From the NCBI GenBank assembly GCA_947259415.1, contig CAMYMI010000002.1, forward strand, positions 1 to 64,000: a stretch of 64,000 nt of DNA, written 5' to 3'. Source of the DNA: an uncultured Ectothiorhodospiraceae bacterium (GTDB lineage Bacteria > Pseudomonadota > Gammaproteobacteria > UBA9214). Numbering within the stretch: the stretch's first letter is position 1; each line of letters starts with the position of its first letter. Below the pieces are notes generated by a model. That model saw only the letters and a program-made list of their open reading frames with translations, ran no database searches and was not told the origin of the DNA. A program made the translations under genes and the position numbers. This document shows positions 37,590 to 46,576 of the stretch, piece after piece.

Positions 37590-37961
37590 TCAGTCGGAAG
37601 ACATCAGATCCAGGTAGCGCCTGGCCTCGGGATCGCCCTGGTCAGCGGCCATCCGAAACCACTTCGAGGCCTCCTGGTGGTTACGGTCTATGCCCTGCCC
37701 ATGGTAGTACATGATACCCAGGTTGGTCTGGGCATCCATGAAGCCCTGCTCGCCGGCCCTGTGGTACCAGTCGGCGGCAGCGACGAGGTCCTGGTCTACG
37801 CCCGCGCCTTCATCGAACAGGACGCCAATGTTGTACTGGGCTTCGGCATCACCCAGTTCCGCCAATGGCATCCACTCCTTGTAGGCGGCCCGGTAGTCGC
37901 CTTTCAGGTAGGACTGGTAACCACCACCAAGGATGGTCCAGGTGGGCATGACGGACATCAT
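37590..37961 (-). CDS. Sel1-repeat protein
   Basis: The product of up to 123 residues has about two to three Sel1-like repeats (AEAQYNIGVLFDEGAGVDQD, AQTNLGIMYYHGQGIDRNHQE, KWFRMAADQGDPEARRYL). Such alpha-alpha repeats bind other proteins. No signal peptide is seen, so it may be cytoplasmic. Three closely spaced ATGs make the exact start uncertain. Confidence 0.75.
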   Translation of the reverse strand: MMSVMPTWTILGGGYQSYLKGDYRAAYKEWMPLAELGDAEAQYNIGVLFDEGAGVDQDLVAAADWYHRAGEQGFMDAQTNLGIMYYHGQGIDRNHQEASKWFRMAADQGDPEARRYLDLMSSD

Positions 37962-38185
37962 CGATATCCCGGGAACTGTTGAGTGCTGGGCATAGAAGAG
38001 ATTCTAATGATTTTATGACCGTCCTGTATAGTCATAGTTGGATAGTCTTCCTACAATAACAATAAGGCCAGCGGACAGATTGTCTTAACGGTGCAATTCA
38101 CTGAGGCAAGAGGTGCAGCGTTTCAGGTCTCTGTCGAGGCATCAGGATGCCGGGCCCGATATCGATAAGAATGGGGGGCAGATTG

Positions 38186-39232
38186 ATGTTGATCCATCGA
38201 TCTACGTTAGCATTGATCTTTTATATTTCGCTGTGCGCACTGTTGCCTGCGAGTGCATTTGCCGTTGCCGAAAAGGACTTCCTGGTCTTTGATGACCAGC
38301 CACTCCAGGAGCCGCTGGCCTTCCCTGAATGGTTCAAGCTCAGTTTTCTCGATCTGCGCGAGGACCTGAGTGAGGCACTGGATTCGGGCAAGGACGGTCT
38401 GCTGGTCTATTACGGTCAGAAGTACTGCGCCTATTGCATGCAGTTTCTGGAAAAGGACCTCGCCAGGGGGGATATCCAGGCCTATACGCTCGAACGATTC
38501 GATGTTATCGGCATCGATATTCACGGTGATCGTATGGTCGTCGATCTGGCGGGCAACGAACTGACCGAGCGTGAGCTCGCTGTCCGGGAAAAGACAAACT
38601 TCACCCCCGCAGTGGTGTTCTATAACCGCGAGGGTAATGAGGTTTTGCGCCTGAGGGGTTATTATCCGCCTTACCGGTTCCGCGCGGCACTGGAGTATGC
38701 CGCGGATGGGCACTACAGAAACGAGCCATTCAGGGAGTACCTGGGACGGGCTGACGTGCCGCTGGTATTCGAGCCGGGCGACCTGAACGAACAACCATTC
38801 TTCATGCGCGGGCCGATGATGCTGGACCGGAGCCGGATACGGGGCGAGCGGCCGCTGGTGGTGTTCTTCGAGCAGGGAAATTGCCATGCCTGTGATGTCC
38901 TGCACAGCGGCCCGCTGCTGGATCCCGAGATACACCAGCGTATCGCCCAGCTCGAAACTGTGCAATTGTCCTATTGGGATGATACGCCCGTGATTACCCC
39001 CGCCGGCGAGCGCACCACGTCGAGGAAATGGGCAGAATCACTGGGACTGTTCTATACACCGACCCTGGTTGTCTACGATGAGCGCGGGGTCGAGATAATC
39101 CGCGTTGACTCGGTCGTGCAGTTCTACCGCTTGCGCAATATTCTCGATTATGTGCTGACGGGTGGGTACCGTGAATATCCGACGTTTCAGAGCTGGCGTG
39201 CCTCGCGCAGCCCGAAGTTGTTCCTGAAGTAG
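38186..39232 (+). CDS. Periplasmic protein with two thioredoxin-like domains
   Basis: From ATG 38186 (behind GGGGGCAG) the product has 348 residues with a signal peptide (LALIFYISLCALLPASAFA). It has two thioredoxin folds in tandem: the first with CAYC at residues 81-84 and cis-Pro in NFTPAVVF, the second with CHAC at 233-236 and cis-Pro in FYTPTLVVYD. Both active sites are intact, so it is likely a periplasmic thiol-disulfide enzyme, perhaps passing electrons between its own domains. SoxW-like and DsbD-gamma-like proteins are relatives. Substrate unknown. It stands alone before the convergent fabB. Confidence 0.82.
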   Translation: MLIHRSTLALIFYISLCALLPASAFAVAEKDFLVFDDQPLQEPLAFPEWFKLSFLDLREDLSEALDSGKDGLLVYYGQKYCAYCMQFLEKDLARGDIQAYTLERFDVIGIDIHGDRMVVDLAGNELTERELAVREKTNFTPAVVFYNREGNEVLRLRGYYPPYRFRAALEYAADGHYRNEPFREYLGRADVPLVFEPGDLNEQPFFMRGPMMLDRSRIRGERPLVVFFEQGNCHACDVLHSGPLLDPEIHQRIAQLETVQLSYWDDTPVITPAGERTTSRKWAESLGLFYTPTLVVYDERGVEIIRVDSVVQFYRLRNILDYVLTGGYREYPTFQSWRASRSPKLFLK

Positions 39233-39257
39233 GCCGGTTGAGGGGTACGGGCAGCCC

Positions 39258-40478
39258 TCAGTCGCCCTGCCAGCGAGCGAACACCAGGGTCGCGTTGGTG
39301 CCACCGAATCCGAAGCTGTTGGACATGATGGTGTTCAGGCCAGCATCGGTCTGCAGTTCGCGCACGATCGGAAAGCCGGCGCCGGCCGGGTCCAGTTCGG
39401 CGATATTTGCCGAGGCGCTGATAAAATCCTGGTTCATCATCAGCAGCGAGAAGATGGCCTCGTGGACACCCGCGGCACCCAGGGAGTGGCCGGACAGGGA
39501 CTTGGTGGAGCTGATCCGGGGAATGTCCTCTCCGAAGACCGTGCCCACGGCTTCCAGTTCACGCATGTCGCCGACGGGGGTGCTGGTGCCATGGGCGTTG
39601 ATGTAGTCGATCGGGGTATTGACCGTCGCCATGGCCTGCTGCATGCAGCGCACGGCACCTTCACCGGAAGGCTGTACCATGTCGTAGCCGTCAGAGGTGG
39701 CCCCGTAGCCAACCAGCTCGGCATAGATCTTCGCACCGCGCTTGCGAGCATGTTCGAGTTCTTCAAGTACTACCATGCCGCCGCCACCGGCAATGACAAA
39801 CCCGTCGCGGTTCGCATCATAGGGCCGTGATGCCGTAGCCGGCGCATCGTTGTACCTGGAGGACAGGGCGCCCATGGCGTCGAACATCAGGGTCAACGTC
39901 CAGTGCAATTCCTCGCCGCCGCCGGCGAACACGATGTCCTGCTTGCCGAACTGGATCAGCTCGTAGCCATTGCCGATACAGTGTGCACTGGTCGAGCAGG
40001 CGGAACTGATGGAATAGTTCACACCATGGATCTTGAAGGGGGTGGCCAGGCAGGCCGAATTGGTGCTGGACATGGTGCGTGGCACCATATAGGGACCAAC
40101 GCGGCGTATGCCTTTATCCCTGAGCAGATCGACCGCCAGTGCGACATTCTCGGTGGAGGCGCCGCCGGAACCGGCTATCAGGCCGGTGCGCGGGCTGGAA
40201 ATCATGTCTCCATCGAGGCCGGAATCCTCGACGGCCTCCTTCATGGCAATATAGTTGTAGGCCGCGCTATTGCCCATAAAACGCCGCAGCTTGCGATCGA
40301 TGTTTGCTTCTATGTCGATATCGACGTTACCGGCAACGTGGCTGCGAAAACCAAGTTCTTCGTACTCGGGTACGAATTCGATGCCGGAACGCCCTTCCCT
40401 CAGTGAGTCGGCGACTTCCTGCTTATTGGTGCCAATACTCGAAACGATGCCCAGACCGGTTATAACAACACGACGCAT
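39258..40478 (-). CDS. fabB: 3-oxoacyl-ACP synthase I
   Basis: FabB elongates cis-unsaturated acyl chains made by FabA. The 406-residue product starts [16 protein letters not shown] (ATG 40478, behind AGGAAG). The nucleophile Cys is in [14 protein letters not shown] and the two His are in [12 protein letters not shown] and [11 protein letters not shown]. It directly follows fabA (10-base gap), the standard proteobacterial unsaturated fatty acid pair. Confidence 0.96.
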   Translation of the reverse strand: MRRVVITGLGIVSSIGTNKQEVADSLREGRSGIEFVPEYEELGFRSHVAGNVDIDIEANIDRKLRRFMGNSAAYNYIAMKEAVEDSGLDGDMISSPRTGLIAGSGGASTENVALAVDLLRDKGIRRVGPYMVPRTMSSTNSACLATPFKIHGVNYSISSACSTSAHCIGNGYELIQFGKQDIVFAGGGEELHWTLTLMFDAMGALSSRYNDAPATASRPYDANRDGFVIAGGGGMVVLEELEHARKRGAKIYAELVGYGATSDGYDMVQPSGEGAVRCMQQAMATVNTPIDYINAHGTSTPVGDMRELEAVGTVFGEDIPRISSTKSLSGHSLGAAGVHEAIFSLLMMNQDFISASANIAELDPAGAGFPIVRELQTDAGLNTIMSNSFGFGGTNATLVFARWQGD

Positions 40479-40488
40479 GACAAGCTTC

Positions 40489-41040
40489 CTAGAAATTATC
40501 TGTGGATGTGAACAGGCCGACACGCAGGCTACTGGCCAAGTAGATCTCGCGATCGTCAACTGAAACGACGCCATCCGCAATGCCCATGTTGAGCTTGCGC
40601 TGGATGACGCGCTTCATGTTAATCCGGTAGGTCACGAGCTTGTTCCTGGGTGTGACCTGGCCGGTGAACTTCACTTCGCCCGCACCCAGTGCGCGCCCGC
40701 GGCCAGGGCCGCCGTTCCAGCCGAGGTAGAAACCGACCAGTTGCCACATGGCATCCAGTCCCAGGCAGCCCGGCATGACGGGGTCGCCTTCGAAATGGCA
40801 CTGGAAGAACCACAGGTCCGGCTTAATGTCCAGTTCCGCGATGATCTCACCCTTGTTGTAGGTGCCGCCCTGGTCGCTGATACGGATAATCCTGTCGAAC
40901 ATCAGCATGGGGGGCAGCGGCAGTTGGGCATTGCCCGCACCAAACATCTTGCCGCGTCCGCATTCCAGCAACTCCTCGTAGGTATAGTTGCTCTTGTGAG
41001 AGCGGGATGGTTGAACCGGTGTCTGGGTGGATTGTGTCAT
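40489..41040 (-). CDS. fabA: 3-hydroxydecanoyl-ACP dehydratase/isomerase
   Basis: FabA dehydrates 3-hydroxydecanoyl-ACP and isomerises the double bond, the branch point to unsaturated fatty acids. The 183-residue product has the catalytic His in [22 protein letters not shown] (given in two parts: FQCHFEGDP and GCLGLDAMW with the Asp). It is the first gene of the fabA-fabB pair. This organism therefore uses the anaerobic route to unsaturated fatty acids. Confidence 0.96.
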   Translation of the reverse strand: MTQSTQTPVQPSRSHKSNYTYEELLECGRGKMFGAGNAQLPLPPMLMFDRIIRISDQGGTYNKGEIIAELDIKPDLWFFQCHFEGDPVMPGCLGLDAMWQLVGFYLGWNGGPGRGRALGAGEVKFTGQVTPRNKLVTYRINMKRVIQRKLNMGIADGVVSVDDREIYLASSLRVGLFTSTDNF

Positions 41041-41240
41041 GCCTGCGGCGTATACCCTGTATTAGTTAAGGTGTGTATTCTAGTCTACTTTATGGCCAGT
41101 CTGAATAGCCGCAGTCATTTGCCGACGTCTGATGGGTAGGGCGCCCAGCAGTGCAGCAGGAACAGCAGCTATGGAATGCAATACCCCGCCCGATGTGTGC
41201 GGGATGGTGGCCGCTGACTCCTGTCTGGATAGAGTCCAGA

Positions 41241-41723
41241 TCAGTCGCGGAAATTGATATATTGCAGGGGCAGGCCGATGCCGGCATCGCGCAGCATTTC
41301 GATGACTGCCTGCAGGTCATCGCGCTTCTTGCCGTTGACCCGCACCTTCTCGCCCTGGATGCTGGCCTGTACCTTGAGCTTGGTTTCCTTGATCTGCTTG
41401 ACGATTTTTCTGGCGGTATCCTGGTCGATGCCCTGGCGAACCGTGATGACCAGAGAGGCCTTGTTGCCACTGGCCTCGATCTCTCCTTCTAACAGGGCGG
41501 CAATGTCGATGCCGCGCTTGGCCATTTTCTTGTGCAGAATATCGAGCATCTGCTTTATCTGGAAATCATTTTCACTCTTCAGTGTGAGCGTGGCATCGGT
41601 CAGCTCGACCTTGGCCCCGGTCCCCTTGAAATCGAAACGATTACCAATTTCACGGTTGGTCTGGTCGACTGCATTGGTGACCTCGTGTGTGTCGACTTCT
41701 GAAACGATATCGAATGAGGGCAT
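41241..41723 (-). CDS. yajQ: YajQ family nucleotide-binding protein
   Basis: The 160-residue product matches the YajQ/UPF0234 family from start (MPSFDIVSEVDTHEVTNAVD) to end (GLPLQYINFRD), with the two-domain ferredoxin-like layout (NRFDFKGTGAKVEL). Members bind nucleotides; a Xanthomonas member binds cyclic di-GMP and regulates transcription. A receiver-GGDEF-like protein lies upstream on the same strand, but 140 bases separate them. Confidence 0.93.
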   Translation of the reverse strand: MPSFDIVSEVDTHEVTNAVDQTNREIGNRFDFKGTGAKVELTDATLTLKSENDFQIKQMLDILHKKMAKRGIDIAALLEGEIEASGNKASLVITVRQGIDQDTARKIVKQIKETKLKVQASIQGEKVRVNGKKRDDLQAVIEMLRDAGIGLPLQYINFRD

Positions 41724-41783
41724 GTACTGGCTCCCGGTGGCCCTGGCGACGGGCGGAGTAAGCTCGGGGCGTTATTATAATCA

Positions 41784-41800
41784 CTCAGCTGCCGGCTGAG
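41784..41800 (-). terminator. Weak hairpin after the receiver-GGDEF gene
   Basis: CTCAGC and GCTGAG form a 6-bp stem about 65 bases after the stop of the receiver gene, followed on the minus strand by an AT-rich but not T-only stretch. It may be a weak terminator. Confidence 0.25.
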
Positions 41801-41864
41801 AAACCTGCAAGTTTACAAACGGGGTGCCAGGATCACTGTCGGGGGGGCGGGCTGACTGGTTTTA

Positions 41865-43448
41865 CTAGCGTAATCGGCCAAACAGGGCACCCAGCGAGGC
41901 CAGTACCCTGGTGATAATACCGCGCGCCGGTTCAACCGGTTCCTCCGGTGGTTGCCATTGCAAACGGTCGATTTCGATGCGTGACGGATCAACGCCTGAT
42001 TTGGTCTGGTGGTCTGCTGCGGCCGTGGTCTCCGGCAGGCCGGGCGAGTCCGCTGAATAGAAGTCCGTGATCATTTCATCAGCCGCAGCCGCATCCTGCA
42101 CTGCTTCCTCGAACCAGTCAGCACCCGGCCCGGCGGGTGGTGCCTCCGTTGATATGGCGATCGAGAGCGTGGGGATTTCGTCTGCAGGAGCGGGCTCCGT
42201 CGTTGTTGATTCGGTTGTGAAGTCGATGCCGGGTTTTTCAGGTACCGGGCCGGCGAAGGTCTGCGGGACCGGCTCGGATGGGCTGTCAGCACGCGCCATC
42301 ATGGCCGCGTTGCCGGTATCGTTCTTTTCCAGTGGCTGTTCCGGGGTGAACAGTTCGATTTCCTCGATATCCTCGATCTCATCAAGCGCCAGGCTCATGC
42401 GGGTGTCGACGCGTCCGGGTTCTTCCACGGCCGGGTGGGCGGTCATCGCATCTTCTGTGACCGGCTCCATGACCGGTTCGAAAAACTGTTCCTCTGCCAG
42501 GGTCGGGCCACTGCCCTGATGGACGACCTGGTTGCCGCCCTGGGTAATCGCGCGCGCCAGGCGCTGATCCGCCAGGGAAATAAGCTCATCGAGTCGTGTA
42601 TTCCTGCGGATATCGGGTGCGGCGATTCCGATACTCATACTCACGCGCACGACGGTGTTGCCGTGCTTGAATATCCGGGCATTGATCTCCCGCCGGATGC
42701 GCTCGGCGAGATTGCGAACCCCGCCGCTGTTGACACCGGGGGAGAGCAGAGCAAAGCGCGCCGTGCCGATGCGTGCGGCCGTGTCCTCCTGGCGGATTGC
42801 CGAGGCTAGGATATTGGCAGTCGCCTGAATGACCGATTCGGTAAAGGTTTCACCGTATAGCTGGAACAGGTGGCCAAAGTCATCAATCTCGAGTCGGTAC
42901 ATGGCCAGGCTGCTGTCGTGGCGGATGGCGTAGGAAAGTTGCTGATAGCCGCGTTCCATGAATGAGATTTCATTGGCCAGTTCAGTCAGCGCATCCACCG
43001 TTGCATGGTCTTCCAGGCACGTCACCTCCTGCTTCAGGGTGCTGGTTGAGACATGCGCATTGGCATGCGACTGGGTCCGCGCCAGCAACAGGACCGAGTC
43101 GAATGGCTTGCCAATAAAATCTGTTGCACCGGCATCGCGTGCCTGTTTCATGGTGCCTTCGCTGTCATTGGCGCCGGTGATGATGATGACCGGCAGTTCG
43201 CTGATATGGGGCAGAGGTGAGTTCCTGATGCGTGCCAGCAGTCCGAAGCCATCCAGGTTCGGCATGGTAAGGTCGGATACCACCAGAGAGAAGGCTTCCT
43301 GGGTGGTCAGTATCTCCCAGGCATTCTCGCCGTCGACGGCTTCAATCGTGTCAAAATGGTCGCGCAGGATTTTTCGGGCGGTTACTCGAATGACCTTGGA
43401 GTCATCAACGATCAGCAGGCGCTGTTTGGCTTCGGGGCTATTGCTCAT
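41865..43448 (-). CDS. Response regulator with degenerate GGDEF domain and long acidic tail
   Basis: From ATG 43448 the product has 527 residues. Residues 10-120 form an intact receiver (acidic pair D15-D16, phospho-acceptor D59, T91, K114). Residues 150-320 have a GGDEF-type fold starting with DALTELAN, but the signature is GTARF (about 228-232), so cyclase activity is very unlikely. The last 200 residues are acidic, Pro/Glu-rich and low in order, ending in a hydrophobic stretch (ITRVLASLGALFGRLR). It may act as a phosphorylation-controlled binding protein. The first 27 codons of the open frame are probably not translated. Confidence 0.82.
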   Translation of the reverse strand: MSNSPEAKQRLLIVDDSKVIRVTARKILRDHFDTIEAVDGENAWEILTTQEAFSLVVSDLTMPNLDGFGLLARIRNSPLPHISELPVIIITGANDSEGTMKQARDAGATDFIGKPFDSVLLLARTQSHANAHVSTSTLKQEVTCLEDHATVDALTELANEISFMERGYQQLSYAIRHDSSLAMYRLEIDDFGHLFQLYGETFTESVIQATANILASAIRQEDTAARIGTARFALLSPGVNSGGVRNLAERIRREINARIFKHGNTVVRVSMSIGIAAPDIRRNTRLDELISLADQRLARAITQGGNQVVHQGSGPTLAEEQFFEPVMEPVTEDAMTAHPAVEEPGRVDTRMSLALDEIEDIEEIELFTPEQPLEKNDTGNAAMMARADSPSEPVPQTFAGPVPEKPGIDFTTESTTTEPAPADEIPTLSIAISTEAPPAGPGADWFEEAVQDAAAADEMITDFYSADSPGLPETTAAADHQTKSGVDPSRIEIDRLQWQPPEEPVEPARGIITRVLASLGALFGRLR

Positions 43449-43693
43449 TCCAGATCTCAAACCGGTGGTTAAACTGCACATACTGGTATCGACCTCCGGC
43501 GCCCGATCTTTAGAGCCGATTACTGCCATTGGACAGCAGCCAGCCAGGGCCTGCTGACATTCATGCGATTACGTCTGAGGTGCTATGATGGGGAGCGCAG
43601 GCAGAGTCCTGCGCCGCCCTGTCCCATGACCCGGTTGCAGGGGCCAGTGGCTGTGTGGATCAGGACCGTGAGGCGTGTCAACTGCGAGCCGGA

Positions 43694-45043
43694 ATGAAGC
43701 ATAAATTACAGGAACTGAAGGCATGGTTGGCCGCCTACGTGTGGGAGGACGACCTGCGGCATCTGGGTGGCCTGCGCAAGGTGCTGGTATTTTTCCTGCG
43801 TGTCCTGCACATGCTGTTCAGGGAGCTCCTGGGTGGCCAGCTGAATCTTCGCGCCATGAGCCTGGTCTATACCACGCTACTGTCACTGGTTCCGCTGCTT
43901 GCTGTCAGTTTCTCGGTGCTGAAGGGTTTCGGGGTGCACACAAAGATCGAGCCGCTCCTTTACAATTTCATGATGCCCCTTGGCCCCAAGGGCATCGAAG
44001 TTGCAGACAGGATCATCAGCTTTGTCGAGAATGTCCAGGTGGGTGTACTCGGATCTGTGGGTTTCGCGCTGCTGATCTATACGGTCATTGCGCTGCTGCA
44101 GAAGATCGAAGCGGCCTTTAACTTCGTCTGGCAGATCGATCATCTGCGAACCATGTCGCAGCGTTTCAGTAATTACCTGAGCGTCATTCTGGTCGGCCCC
44201 GTGCTGGTGTTCAGCGCTCTCGGTCTCACGGCCACCATCCTCAACACCGAACTTGCCCAGAAACTGATGTCACTCGAGCCGCTGGGTACGATGGTTGTGT
44301 ATACAGGGAAACTCATTCCCTACCTGCTGGTGTGCCTGGCATTCACGTTTATCTACATCTTTATCCCAAATACCCGTGTGCGGCTGAAAGCGGCACTGGT
44401 GGGCGGCGTTATTGCCGGGGTACTGTGGGAGACTACCGGGTGGGGTTTCGCTACCTTTATCGCCTCTTCCACGAAGTATGCGGCTATCTACTCCAGCTTT
44501 GCCATCCTGATCATGCTGCTCATCTGGCTGTATATCAGTTGGCTTATTTTGCTGGTTGGGTCACAGATTGCCTATTTTGTACAGTATCCGAAATACATGA
44601 CTCTGCACCGGGTGCGCTTTGCGCTGAGCAACCGCCTGCGTGAGCACCTGGCACTGCAGATCATGTGCCTGGTGGGAACAAATCATTATTTCAACAAACC
44701 CCCCTGGAACCTGGATGCCCTGATCGAAACCCTCGACCTGCCAGGCGAACCGGTGCACCGGGTGATTGCCATCCTGATCGATGCCGGGTACCTGATTGAG
44801 GTCGGTGGTGAAGATCCGCCGGTCTACCTGCCGGTACACGACATCGGCACCATGCGCCTTGCCGATCTGCTCGCGGATGTCCGCCAGGCGGGGGAGAACC
44901 GTGTCCTCAATGCCGAGCAACTGGAGTCCATCGCGGCGGTTCACCGGGTAATGTCGGATATCGGTGATCTTTATCAGGACACCCTGGGTGCCCGCACCCT
45001 GAAGGATCTGGTGTTGAGCGGCGACACATCGACCAGCCAGTGA
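43694..45043 (+). CDS. YihY/BrkB family inner membrane protein
   Basis: The product of about 449 residues has a hydrophobic core of six membrane helices with the family landmarks LNLRAMSLVYTTLLSLVPLLAV, VEAAFNFVWQI-type segment (IEAAFNFVWQIDHLRT) and FIPNTRVRLKAALVGG. Older names include RNase BN, which was an error for this family. A C-terminal cytoplasmic winged-helix-like part (ALIETLDLPGEPVHRVIAIL) is present as in gammaproteobacterial members. ATG 43694 is preferred over an upstream in-frame start. Transport role is suspected but unproven. Confidence 0.9.
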   Translation: MKHKLQELKAWLAAYVWEDDLRHLGGLRKVLVFFLRVLHMLFRELLGGQLNLRAMSLVYTTLLSLVPLLAVSFSVLKGFGVHTKIEPLLYNFMMPLGPKGIEVADRIISFVENVQVGVLGSVGFALLIYTVIALLQKIEAAFNFVWQIDHLRTMSQRFSNYLSVILVGPVLVFSALGLTATILNTELAQKLMSLEPLGTMVVYTGKLIPYLLVCLAFTFIYIFIPNTRVRLKAALVGGVIAGVLWETTGWGFATFIASSTKYAAIYSSFAILIMLLIWLYISWLILLVGSQIAYFVQYPKYMTLHRVRFALSNRLREHLALQIMCLVGTNHYFNKPPWNLDALIETLDLPGEPVHRVIAILIDAGYLIEVGGEDPPVYLPVHDIGTMRLADLLADVRQAGENRVLNAEQLESIAAVHRVMSDIGDLYQDTLGARTLKDLVLSGDTSTSQ

Positions 45044-45239
45044 GGTGATTTCCTTCCGAAATCAGGGTCATCCCGGGGTGATCAGCCCGTCATGGGTCGC
45101 AGAACTGTTATTATTGGGTTTTTCAGACCGTGGCCACCCGAGCGGGCGGCAATAACTGCTGTGATTATCGGGACCGGGGCCGGCAAGGCGTGTTCTGTTG
45201 AAGCGGTCACCGGGCCGTCAGACAGGGGAACAGGGGTTG

Positions 45240-45443
45240 ATGTCTGGGCAGTCGCGAAAGATCGAATCCTGCATTGAAGCCTTGTGTCAGCGAGGCTGCG
45301 ACCAGGTGAATGGTTACATCAAGGCACTCGAGATGGGCGAGGAATTCCCGGAGGTGGCGCATCTGAGTATTCCGGAGCGCCGGGCGGTGCTGCGGGAACT
45401 CATCGCCATCATGGACGTCTATGACGGTGCCTGTGACATTTAG
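45240..45443 (+). CDS. Small protein of unknown function upstream of yjbQ
   Basis: The 67-residue product (from ATG 45240, behind AGGGG) has two cysteines in EALCQRGCDQV and a helical remainder (VNGYIKALEMGEEF, IPERRAVLRELIAIMDVYD). It lacks a signal peptide. It ends 6 bases before the yjbQ start and may be translated together with it. An in-frame ATG at 45198 is possible but less likely. I do not recognise a family. Confidence 0.6.
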   Translation: MSGQSRKIESCIEALCQRGCDQVNGYIKALEMGEEFPEVAHLSIPERRAVLRELIAIMDVYDGACDI

Positions 45444-45449
45444 GGGCCT

Positions 45450-45875
45450 TTGACGGGAATGGTCTTTCAGGAACGCTTCCAGGTCGCCACTCGCGGGCGT
45501 GGTACCTACCTGATCACACATGAGGTGAATGAACAGGTGCGCCGTTCCGGTATTGGGACGGGTGTGTGTCATGTGTTTCTTCACCATACCAGTGCCTCGC
45601 TGATCCTCTGTGAGAATGCCGACCCGGATGTGCGTTCGGACCTGGAGCGCTATATGAAACGGCTGGTACCGGACGGCGACCCGCTGTTTGAACACACGGC
45701 TGAGGGGACTGATGACATGCCGGCCCACATCAGGAATATCCTGACCAGCACCGACATCACCATTCCGGTGAACCGGCATCGATGCGAAATGGGTGTCTGG
45801 CAGGGCCTTTATCTGTGGGAGCACCGCAAATCGGCGTTTCAACGCCGGTTGACGGTCACAGTCTACGGGGAATAG
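45450..45875 (+). CDS. yjbQ: YjbQ family protein (UPF0047)
   Basis: The 141-residue product has the YjbQ landmarks GTYLITHEVNEQV, CHVFLHHTSASLILCENADP, HIRNILTSTDITIPV and GVWQGLYLWEHR. Members are described as secondary thiamine phosphate synthases, though the physiological role is unsure. A TTG at 45450 sits 5 bases after AGGGG; ATG 45459 is the other candidate. It converges with the zapG gene. Confidence 0.92.
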   Translation: MTGMVFQERFQVATRGRGTYLITHEVNEQVRRSGIGTGVCHVFLHHTSASLILCENADPDVRSDLERYMKRLVPDGDPLFEHTAEGTDDMPAHIRNILTSTDITIPVNRHRCEMGVWQGLYLWEHRKSAFQRRLTVTVYGE

Positions 45876-45884
45876 CAGCCCCGT

Positions 45885-46349
45885 TCAGTGCGGGAGTGGT
45901 TGCTGCGTTTCGGCGTTCGACTTGATGTCGAGATCGGAAATGCGGGGCGAGTCACCCATCAGGTCTTCCGGGTACTGATCCTCGGCCGCCTCGCCAGCCA
46001 CATCCTGACCGGGATTGGTGAGCCGGCCCTTACTGGAGGAGTCCAATCGGTTGGTTTCGCTCTCGTCACCGCACAGGTGCTGCGCCCCGTTGGCGAGGTG
46101 CTCATAGACGGCACGGTAACTCTGGGTCATTTCCTGAACCAGTTCGGATGTGCGCATGAAATGCTGGGTGACCTGATCACGGTAATCGGTGAAACGCTCC
46201 TTGAGCTGGTTCAGTTCTTTCTGCAGTTCGCGGGTCCGTCCATAACGGACAATGACCAGGTAGGTGGCAATGCAACCCAGTACCAGGCCGATCACGAAAA
46301 CCAGAATCCCGAATGCCCAGGTTGACGCTGTCCCCTCGAGTGAAATCAT
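45885..46349 (-). CDS. zapG: YhcB/ZapG family membrane protein
   Basis: The 154-residue product has one N-terminal membrane helix (WAFGILVFVIGLVLGCIATY), then a coiled coil (RTRELQKELNQLKERFTDYRDQVTQHF) and a disordered polar C-terminal tail, as in DUF1043/YhcB. This family interacts with divisome and elongasome proteins and with envelope synthesis. It is a single gene between yjbQ and yggS. Confidence 0.88.
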   Translation of the reverse strand: MISLEGTASTWAFGILVFVIGLVLGCIATYLVIVRYGRTRELQKELNQLKERFTDYRDQVTQHFMRTSELVQEMTQSYRAVYEHLANGAQHLCGDESETNRLDSSSKGRLTNPGQDVAGEAAEDQYPEDLMGDSPRISDLDIKSNAETQQPLPH

Positions 46350-46576
46350 CTGTGGTCTCTCCCGTTAAGATTGAACAGTCGCTGTAGCTTACCCGATAAA
46401 CTCATCTGATTCAGGGTTTGTGCAAGCGTGTGATACGCGTCCTGCCGGCTGCTGATGGTACGGGATGATGTCGTCTCGGAGGCGGCATCCGCCGGTGTCA
46501 CCACACCCGCGTGTGTCACAATAAATTATATATAAAACAGATAATTAAGAAAACTTTAGGTTTTATCCGGAAGTGA

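Noticed and set aside
43694-45043. Ribonuclease BN
   Set aside because: This is an old misnaming for the YihY/BrkB membrane family; true RNase BN is a metallo-beta-lactamase fold protein.
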